Assembly (NCBI GenBank): GCA_016707585.1
Contig: JADJHL010000003.1
Span: 186,001-250,000 of the forward strand
From: Ignavibacteriales bacterium
GTDB lineage: Bacteria > Bacteroidota > Ignavibacteria > Ignavibacteriales > Ignavibacteriaceae
Reading direction: 5' to 3'
Length of the DNA: 64,000 nt
Made by a program: the position numbers and the translations under genes. Positions within the stretch are counted from its first letter, which is position 1; each line of letters begins with the position of its first letter. This document shows positions 55,567 to 64,000 of this stretch, in pieces. The notes under the pieces were generated by a model. The model searched no databases. It saw nothing but the letters and a program-made list of their open reading frames with translations, and was not told where the DNA came from.

Positions 55567-56766
55567 TTAATCAATCTTATTTATTGTAATATTTTCTTTA
55601 ATTGCTTTTGCAGAAATCACACCAACTATTGCAGTTAAAAACTGAAATAGTATCGAGTTAATTGGATCTAAAATAAATCCTCCGACAAAAGCTGTTAAAT
55701 AAAAAGCTGATAGACCCAATAAAACAGCAAGCAAAATATCTGGGGACAATTCCGAAGTAATTTTATTTTTAATAATTCTAATTCCATTTTTGTAGATTGT
55801 AAACATCAACAACAAAAAAGCTGTCAGTCCTATTAATCCACTTTCAAAATACATTTGTAAATAATCTGAATGCCAGCTTGCTACACCTTTATCTTGCATT
55901 TGATCGAATAGTGGAAATATTTCTTTAAATGTTCTTGTGCCAAATCCAGTAAGCGGATGATCAAACATTAACTGATAAGCACCTTTCCAAATTATATCTC
56001 TATCAGATAAGTTTTGATTAAAATGAATTAGCTGTACAAATCTTTCTGAAAGTGATGGGACGAATAAAATAATAATTGCTGCAAATACAATTGGTACAAT
56101 TAGTAAAATTCTTTCACGAGTTATGGCAACAAATAAAGTTATAATCCCAACAATTCCCCAATGTGTTCTATTGTATGTAAATAAAATTCCAGTTAAAAGG
56201 ATAATGAGAACAGCAAACCATAAATATCTTGATGAAAAATATTTTTTATTTTTTCCTAAACTTATTGTAATTGAATAAATAACTGTTAAAAACATTCCAA
56301 GTGTACTGTAACCAGAAGTACTGGATTCAGCCCTATCAACAATGCCCAAAAGCACTTTGCTAGTGCCATATAAGCTGGCTACAGCTCCGGCAAGAATTAA
56401 TACTTTTATCATCGTTACAAAATTATTTTCTTCATCTTTGCTTAAATAATGAGTAAAAAGGAAAAATGTTGAATAAAATATTATTTCTTTATTAAGTGAA
56501 GGAAGACTTAATGAAATGTTTGTTGAAAATATTATTGAAAGTACTCGCACGACAATAAAAACTAGAAAAGCATTATCAATTGGAGTTTTGAAGTAGTAAA
56601 ACTTTTTATCTTTTATAGATTTGTATAAATAAGCAATCAATAAAATGATTAAAGCTGCTTGTAAAATAAAAAGCGAAAACATCATTGAAGCTAATAATAT
56701 AATTATCAACCAAAATGATAAATTATTGCTTTTATAATTTGATATTTTATCTTTAAAGATTTTCAT
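55567..56766 (-). CDS. O-antigen ligase family membrane protein
   Basis: The 399-residue protein has about ten hydrophobic helices and a large periplasmic loop with the Wzy_C/WaaL pattern: TGILFTYNRTHWGIVGI, GAYQLMFDHPLTGFGTRTFKEIFP and WHSDYLQMYFESGLIGLTAF. Such proteins join O-antigen to lipid A-core, or polymerise glycans. It overlaps the adjacent glycosyltransferase gene by 14 bases, and the context supports a role in surface-glycan assembly. Ligase versus polymerase cannot be decided. Confidence 0.87.
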   Translation of the reverse strand: MKIFKDKISNYKSNNLSFWLIIILLASMMFSLFILQAALIILLIAYLYKSIKDKKFYYFKTPIDNAFLVFIVVRVLSIIFSTNISLSLPSLNKEIIFYSTFFLFTHYLSKDEENNFVTMIKVLILAGAVASLYGTSKVLLGIVDRAESSTSGYSTLGMFLTVIYSITISLGKNKKYFSSRYLWFAVLIILLTGILFTYNRTHWGIVGIITLFVAITRERILLIVPIVFAAIIILFVPSLSERFVQLIHFNQNLSDRDIIWKGAYQLMFDHPLTGFGTRTFKEIFPLFDQMQDKGVASWHSDYLQMYFESGLIGLTAFLLLMFTIYKNGIRIIKNKITSELSPDILLAVLLGLSAFYLTAFVGGFILDPINSILFQFLTAIVGVISAKAIKENITINKID

Positions 56767-57826
56767 AAACGCTTAAAGTCTCTGTTGCTGTTTTTCTCCA
56801 ATTAAAAAAAAGGGATCTTTCATATCCTTTTTCAATCAGTTCATCCTTACGTTGTGAATCATTTAATAATTTTAATATTTGCTCTGCAAGATTTTCTTCA
56901 TCTGAAGTTTTAAAATAATGTGCAGCATTTTGTGCTATCTCGTGATTAGTTGGGATATCTGAAAGTAAAACTGGTAATTTACATTTCATTGCTTCAATTA
57001 TTGGAAGTCCAAATCCTTCATAAAAAGTTGGGAACACAAATAATTCCGCTAAAGAATAGATTGTATAAAGATCACCCTCATCTACCCAACCAATTAATTT
57101 AATCTTGTTAAATGAATTATTTTCATCGATATATTTTTTAATTAACTCAAATCCAAATCCAGGTTTTCCAACCAGAACTAATTGATGATTAAATCCAGAT
57201 TCTTGAATCAACTTAGAGAATGCTTTTAATAATGTTAAAATATTTTTTCTTGATTCAAGATTTCCAACAAACAAGATAAATGATTCAGGAAGATTATATT
57301 TTTTTCTTGTTGATTCTCTCTTTTCAATATCTGAAATATGTTGGATATTCTTATCCACACCAAGGTAGATATTCGTTATTTTACCTTTAGTCTCAGGGTA
57401 TTCACTCTCTAATTGATCCTTAATTGCATTACTTATAGTTAAAATTCTATCAGCTTTTTTTATTGATGTTAACACTTTCTTTTTTGTAAGCTCGGCAAAA
57501 TCCTTAGACATAAAACCATCGTTTACAAAACTAGCAAGATCGTGAATGTTAACTACCTTTTTTTTTGCATTAGCAAGCGGAATCTTAAAATCCGGTCCAT
57601 GCACTACATCAAATCTGTTTATAAAGTTTAATAAGCTGTACCGATTTCTAATTCTAAAATTCTTGTTTAAATGAAAAGGATTTTTTGAATTTTCTTTTGG
57701 ATTAAGTAAGTAGTATTGATTTTGATTATCAATCACATTAAGATTTTCAACTAAATTGAAAACATAATTTCCAATTCCAGATCGCTGAAATCCTGTCGCT
57801 GCTTTTATATCAATACCAAAGATCAT
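56753..57826 (-). CDS. Glycosyltransferase family 4 (GT-B)
   Basis: The 357-residue protein has a GT4 fold: an N-terminal GIDIKAATGFQRSGIGNYVFNLV, the family motif FVGNLESRKNILTLLKAFSKL in the C-terminal Rossmann domain, and the donor-binding EX7E region FPTFYEGFGLPIIEAM. Donor and acceptor sugars are unknown. It is the first gene of a two-gene unit with the ligase-like gene, divergent from the MsbA-like exporter over 162 bases. Confidence 0.9.
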   Translation of the reverse strand: MIFGIDIKAATGFQRSGIGNYVFNLVENLNVIDNQNQYYLLNPKENSKNPFHLNKNFRIRNRYSLLNFINRFDVVHGPDFKIPLANAKKKVVNIHDLASFVNDGFMSKDFAELTKKKVLTSIKKADRILTISNAIKDQLESEYPETKGKITNIYLGVDKNIQHISDIEKRESTRKKYNLPESFILFVGNLESRKNILTLLKAFSKLIQESGFNHQLVLVGKPGFGFELIKKYIDENNSFNKIKLIGWVDEGDLYTIYSLAELFVFPTFYEGFGLPIIEAMKCKLPVLLSDIPTNHEIAQNAAHYFKTSDEENLAEQILKLLNDSQRKDELIEKGYERSLFFNWRKTATETLSVYENL

Positions 57827-57988
57827 AAAAGATTTTTATGGATAAATATTTACTAGTTATTATACATACAATAGAATTACTTTGGTTGTAATAGTTTGTA
57901 ATGCGTATGATTAAAATAACAATTTTATTCTAATAATTGATTAAATTGCGCCGGTTAAAAATCAAGCTTAAGAATAAAATTATTACTG

Positions 57989-59818
57989 ATGAACACAGGT
58001 AAACGACTTTTAAAATATATTGTAGTGCATTGGAAAAGAATCTTTACCGGATTTATTTTCACTTTATTAATGGGATTAAGTGATGCACTTTTAGCTCCTG
58101 CAGCAGGACTATTTATCGAAGCATTCAGTGATATCTCAAATTCAATTCAGGCTAATCAACAAATAACGATCCATATTAAATATAATTTAATGGGATTGTT
58201 TAAAATTGATTTTCTCAGAGTTGGAATGGATGAGATTACTAACGCATTATTTATGTTTATAATATTTCTTATAGCTTCTGTTGTATTAAAAGGAATATTC
58301 GTTCTTTTCAAAGAACTTCTTATGAATTCAGTTGTTCAAAAAATTCTGATGCAGGTTAGAAATGATATTTACTCGCATGTTGTTCATTTGCCAATGCGAT
58401 TTTTTGATGTGCAAAAAACCGGCGAATTAATGTCTCGATTAACTTATGATGTTAATATGCTGGATTCAGCATTAAACTCGTTTATTGTAATCCTACAATC
58501 TTTAGTATACACAATAATATTTGTTGCCGGTATGCTTTTAATTGATTGGCAATTAACATTATTGTTCTTAATAATTTTTCCTTTGCTTGGAATTACTATA
58601 AAATATTTTGCATCAAAAATCAAAACGATCAACTTAAGAATTACAACAAAGCTCGCAGATATTTCTTCTTTTCTTCAAGAAACACTTTCATCAATTAAAA
58701 TTGTAAAATCTTATACACGAGAAGGATTTGAAAAAGATAAGTTTAAAATAAAAACTAAAGAAAGTTATAACTATTCATTAAAATCTGTTTTTCTTGTAGC
58801 GTTATTAAAACCTGCAAACGAAATTATAAGTACAGGCGGAATGGTTTTAATATTTATGGTTTGCGGATTGAAATTAATCAATGGTGATCTATCAATCGGC
58901 GATTTGACAATGTTTATAGGTTTTTTAACTATGGCTTACAAACCAATTAAAACACTTGGTGAAACAACTGAAGCAGTTCAAAAAGCAACAGTGTCTGCAG
59001 AAAGAATATTTGAAATATTTGATACACAAAACGAACCAATAAAAAACTATACTGCTACTGATTTATTAAATGATGTAAAAGGTAATATAGTTTTTAAAGA
59101 TGTTTCATTTTCATATAGCGGTGTAGAAAGTACTTTAAGTAATATTAATCTAAATGCTAAAAGTGGAGAAACTATAGCTTTTGTTGGTCCAAGTGGCGGT
59201 GGCAAATCAACAATAATAAATATTTTAATGCGTTTTTATGAAATTGAATCAGGAAATATATTTATTGATAGCAAAGATATTTCAGATGTAACATTGGAAT
59301 CACTAAGATCGCAAATGAGTTTAGTTCCTCAAGAAACAATTTTATTTTCAGGATCTGTTTTAGATAATATTAGATATGGTAATCTTACAGCATCTGAAAA
59401 TGAAGTTATCGAAGCAGCAAAAAAAGCTAATGCTGATATGTTCATTCAAAACTTACCATTAAAATATAAAACTGAAATTGGTGAAAGAGGCATTCAACTT
59501 TCAGGTGGACAACGGCAACGCATTGCAATTGCAAGAGCAATATTAAAAAATCCTAAAATACTTTTACTTGATGAAGCAACAAGTGCACTTGATGTTGAAT
59601 CTGAAAACCTTGTTCAAGATGCTTTAGAAAATTTAATGGTTGGAAGAACTACATTTGTCATTGCTCATAGACTTTCTACAATTCATAATGCCGATAGAAT
59701 TTATGTAATTGAAAAAGGTACAGTTGTTCAATCAGGTAATCACGACGAGTTAATTAAACTCGATGGATTATATAAAAGACTTTACTCAATACAATTCAAA
59801 GAGAATAAATTGAAGTGA
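57989..59818 (+). CDS. ABC transporter, MsbA/lipid-A-exporter-like
   Basis: The 609-residue half-transporter has six membrane helices (about 15-330) and an ATPase domain with Walker A GPSGGGKST, signature LSGGQRQR, Walker B LLLDEATSALD and the switch His in IAHRLS. Family members flip lipid A-core, lipid-linked glycans or drugs. The neighbouring glycosyltransferases favour lipid A or a glycolipid; a drug exporter is possible. It overlaps the GT9 gene by four bases (GTGA). Confidence 0.9.
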   Translation: MNTGKRLLKYIVVHWKRIFTGFIFTLLMGLSDALLAPAAGLFIEAFSDISNSIQANQQITIHIKYNLMGLFKIDFLRVGMDEITNALFMFIIFLIASVVLKGIFVLFKELLMNSVVQKILMQVRNDIYSHVVHLPMRFFDVQKTGELMSRLTYDVNMLDSALNSFIVILQSLVYTIIFVAGMLLIDWQLTLLFLIIFPLLGITIKYFASKIKTINLRITTKLADISSFLQETLSSIKIVKSYTREGFEKDKFKIKTKESYNYSLKSVFLVALLKPANEIISTGGMVLIFMVCGLKLINGDLSIGDLTMFIGFLTMAYKPIKTLGETTEAVQKATVSAERIFEIFDTQNEPIKNYTATDLLNDVKGNIVFKDVSFSYSGVESTLSNINLNAKSGETIAFVGPSGGGKSTIINILMRFYEIESGNIFIDSKDISDVTLESLRSQMSLVPQETILFSGSVLDNIRYGNLTASENEVIEAAKKANADMFIQNLPLKYKTEIGERGIQLSGGQRQRIAIARAILKNPKILLLDEATSALDVESENLVQDALENLMVGRTTFVIAHRLSTIHNADRIYVIEKGTVVQSGNHDELIKLDGLYKRLYSIQFKENKLK

Positions 59819-60897
59819 AAGTTCTAAAAACTGCAGAAAGATTTGGGAAAAAGTTCTTAACAAGTTTGATAAAGTTATTTATCAAACAAGATAATTATTC
59901 AACTTCTGAAATAGATCCAACTGAAGTAACAAGAATAATTATTGTACACTTAGATCGTAAAATTGGCAACTTAATTTTATCCACACCATTATTTGAAGCA
60001 ACTAATAAAGTTTTTGTTAATGCTACAATTGATATTGTGATTGCTTCACCAGTTAAGGTATTGATAGATTCAAATCCATTTATTCAGAATATTTATGAAT
60101 TTAATCATACAGGATTTATCCGTAACCCTTTTAAGCTATTTAGCCTTCTTTCCGCAGTAAGAAAAAATAATTATCAAGTTGCGATTGAAAGTTCAAATCC
60201 ATCTGGAACATCATTTCTTAATGGTTTTGTAACTTATCTAACAAAAGCGAAATATAGAATTGGGTTTAGTGGCGGCGGTGGAGAACTTTTTACAAATATT
60301 CATATCATTCCAGACAAAAACGATCACTATTTTGTATCTAAACAAAAATTAGTTACACCTTTTACAAGTATTGATTCTCAAATCAAACCAAAAATATTTA
60401 CAAACAAAAATGAAGTTGAGTTAACAAAGCAAGAAGTTCTTACTAGATACAACTTAAATGTAAATCAAAAAATAATTGGGTTATGGATTGGAGCACGAGA
60501 TAGAAAAAAATGGGATATTGAAAATTTCTATGCGATTTACAATAATCTAAAAACTGATTTTAAATACTTCCCTATTCTGCTTTTCGGAATTGAAGAAAAA
60601 AGTTTATTTAAAACGATAGATAAAAATAATTACAATTCGATTTTATTTAATGATTTAAATAAGCTAAAGAACTTTATTTCTTGTTGTGAAGTTTTTATTT
60701 CTGGCGATACTGGTCCACTACATTATGCTTACGCTTTAGATGTAATTACGATTGGAATTTTCTTACAAGATAATTATTCAACTTATGGTTATAGTTCAGA
60801 AGGTAAAAACTTTATTGTGAAGCCAGGAAAGACTGAAGATATGATTGATGAAGTTATTAGAATTTGTAAAACATTTGAAATGATATCTGAACAATAA
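59815..60897 (+). CDS. Glycosyltransferase family 9 (heptosyltransferase-like)
   Basis: A 360-residue protein starting with GTG that overlaps the exporter stop. The N-terminal IIIVHLDRKIGNLILSTPLFEA is the GT9 acceptor-domain start (usually RxGDxxLxTP; here K-I-G-N). The C-terminal part has VFISGDTGPLHYAYAL, matching the ADP-heptose-binding DTGxxH motif. Such enzymes add heptose to the LPS inner core. Coupling to the exporter supports a role in LPS core building. Confidence 0.88.
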   Translation: MKVLKTAERFGKKFLTSLIKLFIKQDNYSTSEIDPTEVTRIIIVHLDRKIGNLILSTPLFEATNKVFVNATIDIVIASPVKVLIDSNPFIQNIYEFNHTGFIRNPFKLFSLLSAVRKNNYQVAIESSNPSGTSFLNGFVTYLTKAKYRIGFSGGGGELFTNIHIIPDKNDHYFVSKQKLVTPFTSIDSQIKPKIFTNKNEVELTKQEVLTRYNLNVNQKIIGLWIGARDRKKWDIENFYAIYNNLKTDFKYFPILLFGIEEKSLFKTIDKNNYNSILFNDLNKLKNFISCCEVFISGDTGPLHYAYALDVITIGIFLQDNYSTYGYSSEGKNFIVKPGKTEDMIDEVIRICKTFEMISEQ

Positions 60898-60899
60898 TT

Positions 60900-61766
60900 T
60901 TATTTTATGATCTTATAATTTTTATACTCGCCAACTCTATAACCTGATACTCTTTCAATAAAATCCAATAATATTCTGATTAACCCTTTCTTTATTTTTT
61001 GATTATTCATTTTAAAATCACTAACCTGATTTTTAACTCTTGTCTCCATAACTTTAGGATGAGTTTCTTCAAATGCTTTTATAGTTTCCATAGTAGAAAA
61101 ATCATAATCAACATTATCTGGAACATTTTTATCTATCCAATCTTTACTGTGCCAGAGCGAATGAAAATATTTAACTTTATTTTGCATCACTTGCGGCGGT
61201 CTTGCCCAGCCGTAATGATAAACGCTTGCATCAATTTGTCTTACATTAAGTTTTCGATTATTTAATATAAATCCTTGAGCATCTTTAAACGATTGCACAC
61301 CAATATTATTTCTCACAATTCTAATTTCTCTTCTGTACCACTGTCGAGACGTTGCAACGTAATTATAATTTCCATAGAAATGTAAATAGTTAAATAAAAG
61401 TCCTTCAACTTTTTGATTATCAAAATTATTTTTCATCCCAGCAATAATATTATCAAGATATTTTTCGTGTACAACTTCATCACCTTGAATGTAAAAGCAC
61501 CAATCGCCGGTTGTTTTTGATAGTGCAATATTAGTCTGTTCTGAAAGAATTAATCCACCTTTTCTTAATTCAGGATTCCAAACTGTGTTATAAACCTTTA
61601 TCTTTGGAGAGTTAATTGATTCGATTATTTTTGTAGTGTCATCTTCACTATCACCATGTACAATAATAAATTCATCACAGATTGGAAGAATTGAATTGAC
61701 AGATTCTATAAATGGGAAATCATACTTAACAGCATTTTTAATAAATGTAAAACCGGATACTTTCAT
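60900..61766 (-). CDS. Glycosyltransferase family 2
   Basis: A 288-residue GT-A enzyme with the nucleotide-sugar binding start VSGFTFIKNAVKYDFPF, the DxD-like stretch HGDSEDDTTKII, and the acceptor region WCFYIQGDEVVHEKYLD. The C-terminus is basic. The specific sugar is unknown. It is the only minus-strand gene in the block from 57989 to 64000, converging on the GT9 gene with two bases between stops. Confidence 0.87.
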   Translation of the reverse strand: MKVSGFTFIKNAVKYDFPFIESVNSILPICDEFIIVHGDSEDDTTKIIESINSPKIKVYNTVWNPELRKGGLILSEQTNIALSKTTGDWCFYIQGDEVVHEKYLDNIIAGMKNNFDNQKVEGLLFNYLHFYGNYNYVATSRQWYRREIRIVRNNIGVQSFKDAQGFILNNRKLNVRQIDASVYHYGWARPPQVMQNKVKYFHSLWHSKDWIDKNVPDNVDYDFSTMETIKAFEETHPKVMETRVKNQVSDFKMNNQKIKKGLIRILLDFIERVSGYRVGEYKNYKIIK

Positions 61767-61801
61767 TACAACTCTTTGTAAATATTAAAAAAGATTATCA
61801 A

Positions 61802-62905
61802 TTGAAAATTTTAGTTTTATTTCAATCTCCCTGGTGGAACGCCGCAGCATATTATGCTTATAATTTAGTTAAATCTTTAACCAGACTTGGTCATCAAGTA
61901 ATCTTTGTTGGAAGTTCAAATACTCCTGTTGGAAAAAAGATTACTGAAGAACAATATAAAGTTTTAGATTTAAATCTTTTTGAAAATAATCCCTTAAAAT
62001 TTATAAGCAATATAAATAAAGTAAATAATATTCTTGTTGATGAAAAGATAGATATACTTTTACCGATAAGCGCACCAGGACATATAATAGCTGGAATTAA
62101 TAAAAAAATATTTAAGCGAGAAATACCAATTTTAAAAGTTGGACTTGATAATGTTGCACCTGTAAAAAATATTCTTAACAAATATCTTCATAATAAACTT
62201 ACAGATTATTTTATTTTTCCTGGTCAATCAACAAAAATTAAATATGATTCTTTTTTTTCTATTACAAAATATTCTATAATTCACGCACCACTTGATATTA
62301 ATCAATTTACAGATTTTCATCCACAAGAAGATTTGAAAACGAAGTATGGAATTCCAAAAGATAAAACGATCGTAAGTTTCATTGGAAGGTTTTCACCTGA
62401 AAAAGGAATTTTCTTTTTACTTGAGATTATTAAAGAAGCACTAACTAAAAATAATAATCTATTTTTTATTTTATCCGGTTCACAAGAACAAGTGAAATAC
62501 GTTGATGTTGAGAAGAAGATTAACGATTCTAAAATTAATGGAAATGTTAAAATCATAAATAGAGTTAATGATGTTAGAGAAATAATTTCAATTACTGATA
62601 TTGGTTTATTGTCATCCAGATTTTCTGAATACATTTGCAGAATTGCAATGGAGTTTATGTCTTTCAAAATCCCAATTGTTGCCCCAAATGTAAATGTAAT
62701 TCCTGAAGTTGTAGGCAGTAATGATGTTGGATTTATTTATAATTTAAATGATTCAAAAGAAGCCGCCGACTTTATTGTAAAGATTGCAGAAGATAATAAC
62801 TTAAAAACAAAGATGGGTAATAATTCTTCTAATCGGATGAAACAATATTATGATATTTCTGTATTTGATAAACAAATAAAATCAATTCTGGAATCTATTA
62901 AATGA
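61802..62905 (+). CDS. Glycosyltransferase family 4 (GT-B)
   Basis: The 367-residue protein starts with TTG at 61802, which puts the first beta strand (MKILVLFQSPW) at the N-terminus as usual; no Shine-Dalgarno is clear. The C-terminal domain has SFIGRFSPEKGIFFLLEII and the motif region SRFSEYICRIAMEFMSFKIPIVAPNV. The gene is divergent from the GT2 gene with only 35 bases between starts and overlaps the next GT gene by four bases (ATGA). Confidence 0.85.
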   Translation: MKILVLFQSPWWNAAAYYAYNLVKSLTRLGHQVIFVGSSNTPVGKKITEEQYKVLDLNLFENNPLKFISNINKVNNILVDEKIDILLPISAPGHIIAGINKKIFKREIPILKVGLDNVAPVKNILNKYLHNKLTDYFIFPGQSTKIKYDSFFSITKYSIIHAPLDINQFTDFHPQEDLKTKYGIPKDKTIVSFIGRFSPEKGIFFLLEIIKEALTKNNNLFFILSGSQEQVKYVDVEKKINDSKINGNVKIINRVNDVREIISITDIGLLSSRFSEYICRIAMEFMSFKIPIVAPNVNVIPEVVGSNDVGFIYNLNDSKEAADFIVKIAEDNNLKTKMGNNSSNRMKQYYDISVFDKQIKSILESIK

Positions 62906-64000
62906 ACATTCTAGAGTTATGTTTTTCAACAGCCTGGGGTGGATTAGAAATTTATATCAATACATTTGTAAATGAATTTAGGCAAAGGAATCACAATATA
63001 ATTGGTGTTGTTAGATTAAATTCGAAGTTAGAAGAAGAATTTAGGAGAAATAATGTTGAATATATTTCAGTTAATCCAAAATTAAAGTATTTGGATTTTA
63101 TTACGGCTTTTGAAATAAAAACTAAGCTTCACAAAAAACGAGTTGACATTATTCATGTTCACGAATCCAAAGATTTAAGTACTGCAATACTTCTTAAAAA
63201 ACTTCTTAAAACTCCTAAGATTGTTTTTAGTCAGCAAATGGATTCTCGTTATAATAAAAAAGATTTGTTTCATCGCTGGATTTATAAAAATATTGATCAA
63301 GTTGTTTGTATGACTGAAAACATGAAATTAAATCATCTTGCACACACGCCAGTAAAAGAATCTCAAATTTCAACAATATATAATGGAATTGATCTTAAAA
63401 AATTTAATTCTATTTCAACAATCGATAAATCAGATTTATTATTACAAAACAATATTAAGAGTGATAAGATTATTATTGGAACTGTTGGAAGATTGGACAG
63501 TCTAAAAAATCAGGAACTTCTAATTGATGCAGCAGCAATTTTAATAAATGACAAAAAGTTAAATTTACACTTTCTAATTATTGGTGATGAAACTGAATCA
63601 ATTACCGGTAAAGGTTATAAACGAAAACTGATTGAGAAATCACAGCAATATGGGATTGAAGAAAGCATATCATTCATCGGTTTTACTAAAAACATTGAAA
63701 ATTATTTTGACATAATGGATATATTTGTTTTGCCAACTGATAAAGAATCTTTTGGTTATGTTTTGATTGAAGCTATGGCAAAAGGTAAACCTGTTATTGC
63801 TACAAATCAGGGTGGACCTAAGGAGATTATCGTTGAGAATAGAAATGGTTATTTAATTGAGCCAAAAAACTTTATTGAATTGTCTGAAAAATTATCTTCT
63901 TTAATAAGTGATCAGGAATTACGTATTAAAATGGGTCAGGAATCTAAAATAATTACAAATGAAAAATTTGATGTTAATGTTACAATTGATAATTATATAA
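62902..64000 (+). CDS. Glycosyltransferase family 4, 3' end beyond the window
   Basis: The frame opens with the ATG at 62902, overlapping the previous stop (ATGA), and stays open for 366 codons to the window edge. The N-terminal MNILELCFSTAWGGLEIYI is the typical GT4 start with its Gly-rich turn. The C-terminal domain shows IGTVGRLDSLKNQELLIDAA and the EX7E motif PTDKESFGYVLIEAMAKGKPVIA followed by NQGGPKEII. Almost the whole protein is present; only the last few residues are missing. Confidence 0.88.
   Translation, partial: MNILELCFSTAWGGLEIYINTFVNEFRQRNHNIIGVVRLNSKLEEEFRRNNVEYISVNPKLKYLDFITAFEIKTKLHKKRVDIIHVHESKDLSTAILLKKLLKTPKIVFSQQMDSRYNKKDLFHRWIYKNIDQVVCMTENMKLNHLAHTPVKESQISTIYNGIDLKKFNSISTIDKSDLLLQNNIKSDKIIIGTVGRLDSLKNQELLIDAAAILINDKKLNLHFLIIGDETESITGKGYKRKLIEKSQQYGIEESISFIGFTKNIENYFDIMDIFVLPTDKESFGYVLIEAMAKGKPVIATNQGGPKEIIVENRNGYLIEPKNFIELSEKLSSLISDQELRIKMGQESKIITNEKFDVNVTIDNYI

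Noticed and set aside
62317..62667. 116-codon minus-strand frame within a GT4 gene
   Set aside because: The plus-strand frame has clear glycosyltransferase motifs; this is a shadow.
1..64000. CRISPR arrays, rRNA, tRNA genes and insertion sequences
   Set aside because: No regular spaced repeats, no tRNA-like clover-leaf segments in the gaps, and no transposase motifs or terminal inverted repeats were found by eye.

Overview
The window is AT-rich chromosomal DNA, roughly one third G+C by eye, and almost entirely coding. It most likely comes from a member of the Bacteroidota/Chlorobiota (FCB) group, close to Ignavibacteria. This placement is an inference from gene content: a secreted subtilase with a type IX secretion C-terminal domain, many lipoproteins with a short Cys lipobox, an OmpP1/FadL porin beside an SGNH lipoprotein, short HPF next to HprK, a DUF2795 protein, an HNH protein of the type common in Bacteroidota, and a MutS2-CvpA-YqeY cluster. 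No rRNA, tRNA, CRISPR, phage or insertion sequence was seen.

Layout. 1-2375: envelope proteins of unknown role (a partial outer-membrane protein and two lipoproteins). 2633-7106: ABC-F ATPase, a secreted SMP-30-like protein, a MetX-like hydrolase broken by a frameshift, and a CoA-binding protein. 7275-14418 (+): purF, a secreted S8 protease, pgsA and ftsY, all overlapping. 14562-18689 (-): a ClC-CBS-RCK_C channel or transporter, then 3-hydroxyacyl-CoA dehydrogenase and thiolase. 18765-36864 (-): a long housekeeping run including holB, DUF2795, M23 peptidase, hprK, hpf, a Xer recombinase, ybeY, a gamma-carbonic-anhydrase-like protein, DUF3108, an S41 protease, lysS, dacB, rluB, scpB, scpA, trpS, HNH, acpS, ggt and an MCE protein, with ssb (37020-37451) just beyond.

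37812-40325 (+) is the least explained part: three genes for pilin-like or pseudopilin-like proteins (PilV/PilW/PilX-like by order and shape) with no recognisable prepilin leader and no assembly machinery nearby. They follow a 350-base intergenic region with an 18-bp palindrome and a sigma54-like element, and end at a good terminator. 40370-52529 (-): SPOR lipoprotein, SGNH lipoprotein, FadL, a split acyl-CoA carboxylase alpha subunit, mutS2, cvpA, yqeY, a QDPR-like SDR, a secreted endo/exonuclease/phosphatase and kup. 52703-55511 (+): polA with a frameshift near its 3' end. 55567-64000: a surface-glycan locus with O-antigen ligase-like protein, an MsbA-like exporter and five glycosyltransferases; the last is cut by the window edge.

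Two genes (the MetX-like hydrolase and polA) carry single-base frameshifts in short homopolymers. In polA this would remove a conserved C-terminus, so an assembly error is the simplest explanation there. Other points: a TrpRS with a Cys pattern like the [4Fe-4S] Thermotoga enzyme, a terminator whose T-run touches the holB start codon, and a ClC whose chloride-filter serine position is replaced.
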